Shown here: positions 40,228-48,635 of the stretch, in pieces
How positions within the stretch are numbered: position 1 is the first letter of the stretch
How the letters are laid out: the number at the start of each line of letters is the position of its first letter
DNA from: an uncultured Oscillospiraceae bacterium
GTDB lineage: Bacteria > Bacillota > Clostridia > Oscillospirales > Ruminococcaceae
DNA: 64,000 nucleotides
NCBI GenBank assembly: GCA_910587335.1
Contig: CAJUMG010000008.1
Coordinates: forward strand, 16,763-80,762
Direction: 5' to 3'
Notes under the pieces: model-generated
The model's database searches: none
The model's input: the letters and a program-made list of their open reading frames with translations, nothing else
Told to the model about the DNA's origin: nothing
Program-made: the position numbers and the translations under genes

Positions 40228-40800
40228 TTGTACTATCCGGAAAGAAAGATTGCGCTGAAAAATGGTAAGGAGGCGCTTTTTCGCAGTCCCAGCCCGGAAG
40301 AAGACGCGGCTTTGATGATGGACTTTTTGAAAAATGTTTCGAGAGAAACGGAATTTCTTCTGCGCTGCCCGGAGGAATGTGACGATCCGTTGGAGCAGGA
40401 GGTCGCCTTTTTGACGGATATTCTCGGGTCAGAAACAAAAATGATGATCGCCTGTGTCATAGACGGCGAGGTTGCGGGAAACTGCCAGATTAACTTTTAT
40501 AACCGGATCAAGACCCGGCACCGGGCCAGCGTGGCCATAGCCATACGAAAAAAGTATTGGGGCCTTGGCATCGGTACCGAGATGTTCCGGGAAATGATCG
40601 CCGCCGCCAATCGTCGTCAGGGAATTTTGCAGCTGGAATTGGAGTTTATTGAGGGGAACGAGCGTGCCCGGCGTTTGTATGAAAAGATGGGCTTCCGGAT
40701 TGTGTCGGAAAGGCCGGACGCCATTCGTCTGCAGGATGGGAGCTTTCGCAAGGAATATACCATGATCAAAAAGCTGGCACAGCAAAGCGGTCAGGACTGA
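40228..40800 (+). CDS. GNAT family N-acetyltransferase
   Basis: This 190-residue protein starts at TTG 40228 (LYYPERKIALKNGKE) 8 nt after GAGGAGG. The acetyl-CoA site is visible as VAIAIRKKYWGLGIGTEMFREMI, followed by LELEFIEGNERARRLYEKMGF. The acceptor is unknown. It sits directly after asnA. Confidence 0.85.
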   Translation: MYYPERKIALKNGKEALFRSPSPEEDAALMMDFLKNVSRETEFLLRCPEECDDPLEQEVAFLTDILGSETKMMIACVIDGEVAGNCQINFYNRIKTRHRASVAIAIRKKYWGLGIGTEMFREMIAAANRRQGILQLELEFIEGNERARRLYEKMGFRIVSERPDAIRLQDGSFRKEYTMIKKLAQQSGQD

Positions 40801-40944
40801 GAGGACACAAAAATGGGGTAGGGTCTGGCGTGCCCCTATCGAATACCAGAAAAAGCCAGAGGAGAAGCGGCTATGTCGGGTGGGAATCGATACCATCCGG
40901 CGTCTTGGGAGAAAGGAAGCCGCACAACAGGACAAAAATCGGAG

Positions 40945-40977
40945 AAAAAGACGCTTTGGACACAGGGGCGTCTTTTT
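40945..40977 (+). terminator. Terminator of the asnA-GNAT unit
   Basis: AAAAAGACGC (40945-40954) pairs with GCGTCTTTTT (40968-40977), followed by more T. Confidence 0.8.
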
Positions 40978-40996
40978 CTTTTTTTGCTCACGCGCC

Positions 40997-41194
40997 TTAT
41001 GCCAGCCTGATGTTTTTAATCTCCATCGCACAAAGGGCCACAGGGTCACGGTTAAAGTCATATACAAAATTGCCCAGGCAAAACCGCTCGGCGCGGCGGT
41101 CCGACCGGCGAGGAAGGGGGATGCGTCCCACATCCTTGCCAAATCCCCTTAAAACACAAAGAAACAGCGCAGTCAGATCCACGCCGTTTCTCAC
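40997..41194 (-). pseudogene. Short frame, possible remnant of an unknown gene
   Basis: The frame gives 65 residues from GTG 41194 (VRNGVDLTALFLCVLRGFG ... DFNRDPVALCAMEIKN). It has no ribosome site at the GTG. The same frame stays open upstream to a TGA near 41258 without an ATG, giving KQHKIAFVRNGVD in sequence, which looks protein-like. I read it as either a decayed gene downstream of the MATE gene or chance coding-like DNA. Confidence 0.25.
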
Positions 41195-41273
41195 AAATGC
41201 AATCTTATGCTGTTTGATGGTACGATCCCACGACAGTCCTTTTCTTGGTTCTGGTCATGTTTTCCCAAACGCG

Positions 41274-42629
41274 TTACCCTTCCTCCCAGCAAAGCAGGCG
41301 GTTTTTGTAAAACAGGTAGTAGGCCAATCCGGCAGCGTCCGCTAAAAGCCAGCCGATGGGTACCGACCACCAGATCCCCACGACTCCCACCGGCGGCAGG
41401 GCCGAAAGGAGATAGGCCAACGCCACCCTAGTCCCCAGGGAAATGACGGTGAGCACCACCGACATACCCGGTTTCCCCAAGGCCCGATACAGTCCATAGA
41501 ACAAAAACAGACAGCCGATTCCGTAGTAAAAGGCTCCCTCGATATGCAGATAACGGACCCCCTCCTGGACGATTGCCAGGGTTTGAGGGTCTGTTCCGTC
41601 CACAAAAAGGCCCATCAGCCCGGGAGCAAAAATCCATACCGCCGCGGACACCAAAATGCTGAAAGTCACTGTGGTGATCACCGCGCCCTTTAGTCCCGCC
41701 TGGATGCGCTGTTTTTGCTTGGCGCCATAATTTTGGGCAATAAAGGTAGAAAAGGCGTTGCCAAAATCCTGCACCGGCATATAGGCAAAAGCGTCGATCT
41801 TAACCGCTGCCGCAAACGCCGCCATGACCACCGGCCCAAAGCTGTTGACCAACCCCTGCACCAGAAGGATGCCCAGATTCATCACCGACTGTTGGACACA
41901 GGTCAGCACCGAAAAGCCGGAAATTTCCCGGATACAAGCCCGAGAAACCCGAAAATGACGCAGTCCGGCTCGGAGCTGGGGGGACCGGGTCAGGGTATAC
42001 ACGGCGATGCCAATGCCGGAAACATACTGGGAGATCACCGTAGCCTCCGCAGCGCCGGCAGCGCCCCGCCCGAATCCCAGCACAAACAGAAAGTCCAGCC
42101 CGATATTGAGCACGGCGGAAACCGCGAGAAAAATAAGCGGCGCCACCGAATTGCCGATGGCCCGCAGAAAGGACGCAAAATAATTGTACAAAAAAGTCGC
42201 CGCGATTCCGCAGAAAATCACCGCCAGATACGCCCGCATTGGTCCCCACACCGGCTGGGGCACCTGAAGAAAAATTCGGATCGGGTCCAGGCACAGAAAA
42301 GCGGCAATGTTGAGCAAAACGGTCAGCCCTGCGATGAGCGCAAAGGATGCGCAGATGCTCTCCTGTAGTCCCCTCTCATCCTGCTGGCCGAAACGAATGG
42401 AGAACACCGCGCCGCTACCCATACAAAGTCCCAGCAAAATCGAGGTCAAAAAGGTCATGAGGGTAAAGGAGGAACCGACAGCGGCCAGGGCGTTCTGCCC
42501 CAGGTATTTCCCCACGATCATGGTATCCGCTATATTATAGCATTGCTGGAGCAGGTTCCCCAAAATCATCGGGACGGCAAAAAGCAGCATGGTGCGCACC
42601 ACCGGCCCTTTGGTCAAGTCTCTGTTCAA
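41274..42629 (-). CDS. MATE family efflux transporter
   Basis: This 451-residue protein begins at a TTG (42629; LNRDLTKGPVVRTMLLF) exactly 8 nt after CAGGAGG; the longer in-frame reading would translate the ribosome site. It has twelve helices and MATE motifs: PMILGNLLQQCYNIADTMIVGKYLG, AAVGSSFTLMTF, and the second-half SVLTCVQQSVMNLGILLVQG. Likely Na or H driven export of drugs or metabolites. It lies 54 bp downstream of the hybrid kinase gene and may be its co-transcribed output. Confidence 0.88.
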   Translation of the reverse strand: MNRDLTKGPVVRTMLLFAVPMILGNLLQQCYNIADTMIVGKYLGQNALAAVGSSFTLMTFLTSILLGLCMGSGAVFSIRFGQQDERGLQESICASFALIAGLTVLLNIAAFLCLDPIRIFLQVPQPVWGPMRAYLAVIFCGIAATFLYNYFASFLRAIGNSVAPLIFLAVSAVLNIGLDFLFVLGFGRGAAGAAEATVISQYVSGIGIAVYTLTRSPQLRAGLRHFRVSRACIREISGFSVLTCVQQSVMNLGILLVQGLVNSFGPVVMAAFAAAVKIDAFAYMPVQDFGNAFSTFIAQNYGAKQKQRIQAGLKGAVITTVTFSILVSAAVWIFAPGLMGLFVDGTDPQTLAIVQEGVRYLHIEGAFYYGIGCLFLFYGLYRALGKPGMSVVLTVISLGTRVALAYLLSALPPVGVVGIWWSVPIGWLLADAAGLAYYLFYKNRLLCWEEG

Positions 42630-42683
42630 GTTTGGATCCTCCTGTAGCAATTGGGTCTTTCCCGGAAAGCCGGGCAAAACCTC

Positions 42684-45600
42684 TTACTTTTTGTCGCGGT
42701 GGATCACCTCGTTCAGCTTCTGATATAGCTTATCCACCTCCACCGGCTTGGATAAATGTCCATTCATGCCGCATTCCACCGACTTTTTCAAATCATCGTC
42801 AAAGGCGTTGGCCGACATAGCCACAATGGGAATGGTGCGGCAATCCTCCCGCTCCATGCGGCGGATGGTACGGGTCGCCTCCAGGCCGTCCATCACCGGC
42901 ATCATAATATCCATTAAAATGACATCATAGGTATGGGGCGGGGTGGACCGGATTCGTTCCACAGCCTGTGAACCGTCATAAACGCATTCCACCAAGAAGC
43001 CCCGATCCTCCAAAATGGTTTGGGCAATTTCGGCGTTCAGCTCGTTATCCTCTACCACCAGGATGCGGCATCCGTCAAAGGAGAGCTCCTCCTCTTCCGT
43101 TTCCGCCTCCAGATTTTCTCCCAGCTGCAAGGGGATGGCAAAGCTAAAGGTACTGCCCTTTCCCAGGGCGCTTTCCAGCTGAATACTGCTGCCCATCAGC
43201 TGGACCAGGCGGCTGCTGATCGAAAGGCCCAGCCCGGTGCCCTGCTGCTTAGACGGATTGATCCCGCCGGCCTGCTCGAAGGAACGGAACACCCGGCCCT
43301 GATCCTCTTCGGAGATGCCGATTCCCGTATCCTGCACCGCAAAGGAGACGACTGTCTCTCCGCCAGCTTCACGCTCCCGCACCCGCAGGGTCACCTGCCC
43401 GTTTTCCGGGGTAAACTTCACCGCATTGCCCAGCAGGTTAATCAGCACCTGGCTAATGCGCATCTGATCCGCCACAAACCAGCTGTGGGTAAGATCGACA
43501 TCCCGCGAAAAGTGGATCTTCTTCGCCGCGGCCTGGGGCTCGATCAGCTCTTGGATGGTATCCAGCATTTCATAGATGGAAAAGTTCACCGGCTCCAGCT
43601 TCATCTTGCCGCTTTCGATCTTGGACATATCCAGGATATCGTTAATCAGTCCCAGCAAATAGCTGGAGGAGGACTGAATTTTTAGCAGACAGTCTGTCAT
43701 CCGCTCCTGGCTCTGGTTCTGCTGAAGGGCGATCGCCGTCATGCCGATAATGCCGTTCATGGGAGTGCGGATCTCGTGGCTCATGCGGGACAGAAAATCC
43801 GACTTAGCCTTGCTGGCGATATCGTGCTGTTGTTGGTTTAGCTGACCCTGAATGACCCGTCCCAGCTCCGCCAGAATCTGGTGCTCCTCTGCATTTTCCA
43901 AAAGCTGCCGCGGCATGCCGACAATGCAAAGGTTGCCCATATAGCTTCCACTATCGTACATCGGCAGCACTGCGCCGTATTGACCGGGCGATACCCCCAA
44001 GAAGCATGGCAGCAGCTCTCCGGCACTATCCTCAGAAGAAAAATACCGCACCTCCTCTTGCCCCAGCCACTGGCAGAAGCGCTCTTTATCCTCTTCTTTA
44101 TACGGTCTTACACTTTCGGCAGCCTCTTTCTTCTCCCAGCTCCACTGATATTCCAGATAATTACTGTGGAAATCCGCCCGCAATACCGAGACCATTACCT
44201 GATCGGCCCGATAGAACCGGCCGATTTTCCGGATCATCAGTGTCATCTGGGCGGGGAAGTTATCTCCCTTTCCGAACAGGTTCAGCGCCAGCGACACCAG
44301 GCCCACATCTTCGCTATAGTCGAGCGAATTGATCTCCCGTCCTTGCAGCATGGGCAGGGAACCGCGTTTTTCCGCCGGCAGATCCTCATAAAAAGCATAC
44401 CGTTGGGCAGAGCTTGCCGCCTGTTGAGCGACCTCCGCCATACAGATCAGCTTTTCGTCGCTTTGGTCCTGCCCGGCCAGAACAAGCCCCGCCCGCGCCC
44501 AGACATTGAACAGATCCCCCGCAAAGCTGGCGGCGATTTGGTCTAAAAGCTTCCCAATCCATTTTTCCGCCTGCTGCCGGGACTGCCCCTCCAGCCAGAA
44601 CACAAACTCGTCGCCATCCAGGCGAAACGCCAGCAGCTGCCGGCCGGTATCCGCGGCAAAGGTCCGGCTGCTGGTGCGGATCAGCTCGCCGATCTCCTCT
44701 AAAATCATATCGCTAAAAACAATGCCATTTTTTTCATTGGTTTCTTTTAACCATCCCAAAAACAGATGGACCATTACCCCCTCGGGGCGGGCGCTACGGC
44801 ATTTCAAAAGCTGACGCATACCGGCGCTGAAAACCGGAAGGCCAGTCACCCCATCGGTGCTGTTTTTCCGCCGCTGCTGAGCCTCTTTCTCCTTCTGCTG
44901 ATGGATGTCGCGGATGCTTCCCACCAGCTTCCAGCGGCGGCCATCCGTATCGTAAATCGCCCGGCCGGAGAGCGCCACCCACCGGAACTGTTCTTCCCCA
45001 GGCCAGCGCATCCGAAACTCCACATAAGGGTTATCGGAGGTTTCCTGCATCGCGGTTACGGCAGCCTCCCGGTCCGCCTCGTAGATATATTCGGGATTGA
45101 TTAAGCCGCTGGCGCTTTTAGGACTTTTCCACTGTCCGTCCATGGTTTTATGGTTTACAAGGTCCAGCATCTGGTTTTGAATATCATAGGAAAAAAAGAT
45201 ATCTTTAGAGGACTCCAGCGCCACCTTATACCGCTCTTTTTCCTCTAACAGAATATTCTCCGCCTGCTTTTGCTGCTGGGTCAGGTCGTTTACCACATCA
45301 TACAGCGCGTCGATCTCCAAAATATTAGAGGTTTCGAACGCCTGAAGGCCCGCGCTTCCCTCGCTGATACAGCGCATGAGCTGCTGAACCGGGCGGGTGA
45401 TATACCGCACCAGGAAATAAATCCCGAACACGCCGAATGTAAGGCCGATGAGGATGGCGACCACCATCCAGATATACAGCTGGCGGCTCATGCCAAAAAG
45501 ATCGTCTTCGGTCTTTAAGCCCAAAAGCGCCCACTGGGTGTTTTCATAGGGCACATTGTTGCCATATAGCTTTAGCGGGCAGACGACGGCATAAATTTTC

Positions 45601-46604
45601 TGCCGATCCAGGCGAACATCCTGAACCAAGGAAAAATTTTCACCGTCGGCGTCCTGTAAAAAAATTTGTCCGCCTTTCGAGTGGGTTAGGTTGTAAAGGA
45701 CCCCTTTTCCCAAAAGAGGGGTATAGCTGCCATCGCTCTGCTGGACAGCCAGCATATATCCGGACTGCTGAGAATCGTTTAACTCCTCTGCCGGGAAATA
45801 TTCACTCAGCTTTTTGCTGGAGATTTCCACCCCCAGCACCCCATAGACCTTGCCATCGTACCGCAGCGGGACCGAATAGGTGATCATTTCGTGGGAATCC
45901 TCGGTCTGCTTTTCTAACGAAAACGGCACAGACCAATAGCCCAGGTGGTCGATGTCCGCGTCGGCATAATCGATTCCGGCCTGCCAGGGCTCATAAAAAT
46001 AGTCGTCGGAAGGATTCTGGCCCTGGCCATCCATATGAAATCGGGTGGTCCAATGGGTATCTAAAGGAATGTTCCACTCCCGGGACAGATGCTTGCCGCC
46101 CCGTTCCAACAAAAGATCAGTATAGTTGACCGGACTTGTATCCGGGTCCGAATCCCGAATAAAAAAGCCGTCAAAATCCGCGGCGGACCGCATATTTTCC
46201 CCGGTCAGAATGATGAAAATGCCGGTGGTGGAATTGTTCTGCAAAAGATCCAGGCAATTGGGAAAAAACCGTTTCAGCAGCTGTTCTCTTTGCTTGTCTG
46301 AACCGAGAAGCTCCTCGAGCTGGGCGCCCTGTTCCAGTAAAAGCTGCCGCAGAACATCATTTAAAAGCGCTTCCTGCTCACAGACGGCGGCCCAACGCTG
46401 GTTCATATCATTTTGCAGGATCACCCTTCGATTTTCCACCAGCCGAACCGCCAGACCGCTGGAATACTCCTCCAGCGTTTTCGCCGTTTTTCTAACCACC
46501 AGGGTGCCGATGGTGATAATGCTCTGCACCAGCATAATCGCGATTAGCGGAAACAAAAACATCCGGAAAATGGTTGTCTTTTTTCTTCTGCGCTTTTCTT
46601 CCAT
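42684..46604 (-). CDS. Large hybrid sensor histidine kinase (Cache-HAMP-PAS-GGDEF-like-GAF-like-HisKA-HATPase-REC)
   Basis: This 1306-residue protein has a helix near 15-36, an outer Cache-type sensor (to about 375), a second helix (MVVAILIGLTFGVFGIYFLV), a HAMP-like linker, a PAS domain with PAC tail (about 470-590), a diguanylate-cyclase-like domain whose signature reads DGDEF in RLDGDEFVFWLEG, a GAF-like stretch (about 770-940), HisKA with SHEIRTPMNG, an ATPase with TGIGIS and GTGLGLSIS, and a receiver with ILVVEDN and LMDIMMPVMDG. With kinase and receiver in one chain it may need an external Hpt partner. The solute-binding lipoprotein gene ends 8 bp upstream, so that protein may present the ligand. 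Confidence 0.9.
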   Translation of the reverse strand: MEEKRRRKKTTIFRMFLFPLIAIMLVQSIITIGTLVVRKTAKTLEEYSSGLAVRLVENRRVILQNDMNQRWAAVCEQEALLNDVLRQLLLEQGAQLEELLGSDKQREQLLKRFFPNCLDLLQNNSTTGIFIILTGENMRSAADFDGFFIRDSDPDTSPVNYTDLLLERGGKHLSREWNIPLDTHWTTRFHMDGQGQNPSDDYFYEPWQAGIDYADADIDHLGYWSVPFSLEKQTEDSHEMITYSVPLRYDGKVYGVLGVEISSKKLSEYFPAEELNDSQQSGYMLAVQQSDGSYTPLLGKGVLYNLTHSKGGQIFLQDADGENFSLVQDVRLDRQKIYAVVCPLKLYGNNVPYENTQWALLGLKTEDDLFGMSRQLYIWMVVAILIGLTFGVFGIYFLVRYITRPVQQLMRCISEGSAGLQAFETSNILEIDALYDVVNDLTQQQKQAENILLEEKERYKVALESSKDIFFSYDIQNQMLDLVNHKTMDGQWKSPKSASGLINPEYIYEADREAAVTAMQETSDNPYVEFRMRWPGEEQFRWVALSGRAIYDTDGRRWKLVGSIRDIHQQKEKEAQQRRKNSTDGVTGLPVFSAGMRQLLKCRSARPEGVMVHLFLGWLKETNEKNGIVFSDMILEEIGELIRTSSRTFAADTGRQLLAFRLDGDEFVFWLEGQSRQQAEKWIGKLLDQIAASFAGDLFNVWARAGLVLAGQDQSDEKLICMAEVAQQAASSAQRYAFYEDLPAEKRGSLPMLQGREINSLDYSEDVGLVSLALNLFGKGDNFPAQMTLMIRKIGRFYRADQVMVSVLRADFHSNYLEYQWSWEKKEAAESVRPYKEEDKERFCQWLGQEEVRYFSSEDSAGELLPCFLGVSPGQYGAVLPMYDSGSYMGNLCIVGMPRQLLENAEEHQILAELGRVIQGQLNQQQHDIASKAKSDFLSRMSHEIRTPMNGIIGMTAIALQQNQSQERMTDCLLKIQSSSSYLLGLINDILDMSKIESGKMKLEPVNFSIYEMLDTIQELIEPQAAAKKIHFSRDVDLTHSWFVADQMRISQVLINLLGNAVKFTPENGQVTLRVREREAGGETVVSFAVQDTGIGISEEDQGRVFRSFEQAGGINPSKQQGTGLGLSISSRLVQLMGSSIQLESALGKGSTFSFAIPLQLGENLEAETEEEELSFDGCRILVVEDNELNAEIAQTILEDRGFLVECVYDGSQAVERIRSTPPHTYDVILMDIMMPVMDGLEATRTIRRMEREDCRTIPIVAMSANAFDDDLKKSVECGMNGHLSKPVEVDKLYQKLNEVIHRDKK

Positions 46605-46612
46605 TTTAATCC

Positions 46613-48067
46613 CTACTTCTCTACCGCTTCTGTCAATGCGCGGCAGAAGGAATCATACCAATCTTTAAAAGCTTCCCGGGTGACATAAGAGGCGCTGGCC
46701 TCTTCCAAGGTTTTGCCCTGCGCTATCTGCTCCAAAATCGCGGCGCGGTCCTGAGCGGCCTTGTCCGCCAGATGATATTCCAGCACCTTTCGGGCGGCAG
46801 AGCCGTTTTTAAAGCTTTTATTTGTGTATAATGTCAGACTGTCCAATTCCTCAAAAATCGTGGTCAGACAGTCGTAGGTCTTGGGCGCCACGGTCAGTTC
46901 ACACTCGGCGATAACCCGGTCCAGCGTTTGGGTGTTGTTCGCCTCTTTTAACACCGGCAGATATCCGGCCACACAGCCAAACTGTAGATTATTTTCCGCC
47001 TGGGTAAACCATTTTAAGAATTCCACCGCCGCATATTCATGCTTCTGGTCTGATTTGCTGACCACCATACCAGCGCCCTGCTGCACCGCGTAGTGAGAGC
47101 CGCCCTCGAACACCGGCGCGGGCAGAACGATGTATTCGATGGGGTAGCTGCTGTCCTCCATCTCCACCTGGCTGGGAAAGTACATGGCAGAGGAGGTCGA
47201 GCCGGTATAGGCCAGCAGCTCTCCGGTTTTTACATCGTCAGAACGGAAGGAGCCATACGCTCCAAAGTAGCCTTTGACCATTGGGACATAATAGTTTTCC
47301 CAAAGGCGGTACAGCTGCTCTTCCGGCAGATTCAGGGTTACCTGATCGTTTTTCACCTGGAAAATTTCTGTCCCCAGCTGCTGCATACCGATGATAAAAT
47401 AATTGGCCACCGCGTCCCGCCCATAAAAGGCCCGGCCGTCCCCTTCCACATCGGGAGTCTGGCTATCGGTCCATTCATAGTAGGCTTTGGCGACAGCGAC
47501 AATCCCTTCCACCGTCCGAAGCTCCTCTAAAGAAGCGCCGGTAGCCTGGGAAAATGCCTCCCAGTCGGTTTTATTCATCATCATAATCTCGGTGGATTTA
47601 GCGGTGGGGAAGATACGCAGAGATCCGTCGGAGGCGATCCGCCCTTCCTCGATATAGGAATCGACGTATTTTTCCAGCTCCTCGGCACTCATATAATCGG
47701 ACAGATTGGCCAGCGCCCCTGCCAGCTCTACCTCATAAGCGGTATCCGCATAGGAAGAAAAGATGTCGGGCATTGCGTCCGCCCCCACCTTGCCGCTGAT
47801 TGAATCCCGCACAGCTGCTTCCAAATCGGATACCGAGCCCTGGCTGTAGCTCTGCACAAAAATGCCTTTTTCCCGGCCTACCGTATCGTTAAACTCCTCG
47901 ACCAGCGCATCGAACGCGACCTGCTGGGAACCGTTATAGTAGTGCCACACGGTCAGTGACACGGGGTTTCCCGGGTCCAGAGGGCTTTTGGGGGCACAGC
48001 CGCTAAAAACAAGCGCAAAAGCCACAGCAAGGCACAGATACCGGATCACTTTGCCTATTTTTTTCAT
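46613..48067 (-). CDS. Extracellular solute-binding lipoprotein, family 1, without permeases
   Basis: This 484-residue protein starts MKKIGKVIRYLCLAVAFALVF with a lipobox (FSGC). VSLTVWHYYNGSQQVAFDAL and the later MPDIFSSYADTAYEVE and EFLKWFTQAENNL are typical of family 1 (sugar-type) binding proteins. No permease or ATPase genes are adjacent; instead the hybrid kinase follows 8 bp later. A sensing rather than transport role is therefore likely. A promoter (48219-48247) and a terminator-like hairpin (48175-48202) lie in its leader. Confidence 0.88.
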   Translation of the reverse strand: MKKIGKVIRYLCLAVAFALVFSGCAPKSPLDPGNPVSLTVWHYYNGSQQVAFDALVEEFNDTVGREKGIFVQSYSQGSVSDLEAAVRDSISGKVGADAMPDIFSSYADTAYEVELAGALANLSDYMSAEELEKYVDSYIEEGRIASDGSLRIFPTAKSTEIMMMNKTDWEAFSQATGASLEELRTVEGIVAVAKAYYEWTDSQTPDVEGDGRAFYGRDAVANYFIIGMQQLGTEIFQVKNDQVTLNLPEEQLYRLWENYYVPMVKGYFGAYGSFRSDDVKTGELLAYTGSTSSAMYFPSQVEMEDSSYPIEYIVLPAPVFEGGSHYAVQQGAGMVVSKSDQKHEYAAVEFLKWFTQAENNLQFGCVAGYLPVLKEANNTQTLDRVIAECELTVAPKTYDCLTTIFEELDSLTLYTNKSFKNGSAARKVLEYHLADKAAQDRAAILEQIAQGKTLEEASASYVTREAFKDWYDSFCRALTEAVEK

Positions 48068-48174
48068 ATGTATTCCTCTCTCCTTTCTCATCGGTCACAG
48101 ATTGTTTTCCGTCTTCAAAAAGTACAGGGAAAGCGGCTGAACAGGCGCCTTTCTCGCCCGCAGAAAAAAATTTC

Positions 48175-48202
48175 GCACGTCTATCGCCTTTTTCAGACGT
48201 GC
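48175..48202 (-). promoter_or_regulatory. Terminator-like hairpin in the leader of the binding-protein gene
   Basis: GCACGTCT (48175-48182) and AGACGTGC (48195-48202) are exact complements; on the minus strand they are followed by GAAATTTTTTT. It lies about 10 nt after the predicted start of transcription and 108 bp before the start codon, so it may attenuate expression. Confidence 0.6.
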
Positions 48203-48218
48203 AAAAATGGTTGCTTGC

Positions 48219-48247
48219 ATTATAACATATGCCCCCGTGATTTTCAA
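48219..48247 (-). promoter_or_regulatory. Promoter of the binding protein/hybrid kinase unit
   Basis: Minus strand TTGAAA (48247-48242), 17 bp, TATAAT (48224-48219). Confidence 0.75.
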
Positions 48248-48408
48248 CAAAATGGGCACTGTTTTATCCAATTTTATCCACCCCTCAAATTCGATCAGTC
48301 CAAATTTCTCTGGAAGGGATAACTGCGGCCTTTGCTTTAAAAGGGTCCGCGGCGGGGAATATGGGCATTTTTCTCACCGGCACAAGGGCTTTAGCGGTCA
48401 ACATCCTT

Positions 48409-48444
48409 CCAAAAAAAGGAAAAGGCCCCTCACGGTGAGGAGCC
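48409..48444 (-). terminator. Leftward terminator
   Basis: GGCTCCTCA/TGAGGGGCC hairpin followed on the minus strand by TTTTCCTTTTTTT. Confidence 0.7.
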
Positions 48445-48464
48445 AAAGGGAGAAGATCGCTTCA

Positions 48465-48525
48465 TATAAAAAGCGGCCGTACTGGCGGTAGCGGTTGCCA
48501 CAAAATATCGGTCCAGTACGGCTGC
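48465..48525 (-). terminator. Terminator of the chemoreceptor gene
   Basis: A 13-bp stem (48473-48485 with 48513-48525, core CCGTACTGG/CCAGTACGG) with a 27-nt loop and TTTTTATA following on the minus strand. Confidence 0.7.
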
Positions 48526-48635
48526 AATCTATTAAGGAGCGCATCTTTTATACTCTTGCAGCAGCAAAACAAAAATGCTCTTGTCTATTGGGAGAATCCT
48601 TCTGCGTCTTTCTCACAGAAGATGCGCTAAAATTT

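Larger units (their letters stand above)
40801..41273. other. 473-bp spacer with a terminator and a doubtful small frame
   Basis: The left half has no gene and ends with the GNAT terminator (40945-40977). The right half contains a short leftward frame (40997-41194) that may be a gene remnant. Confidence 0.5.
48068..48635. other. 568-bp spacer with promoter, attenuator-like hairpin and nested terminators
   Basis: From left: the leader hairpin and promoter of the binding-protein gene, a leftward terminator (48409-48444), a larger terminator (48465-48525) and an outer inverted repeat AGCGCATCTT/AAGATGCGCT (48538-48547 with 48619-48628) right after the chemoreceptor stop. No protein gene is supported. 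Confidence 0.6.

Noticed and set aside
40429..41142. A 237-codon minus-strand frame opposite the GNAT gene
   Set aside because: It runs antisense to a clear acetyltransferase and across its terminator, with low-complexity translation.
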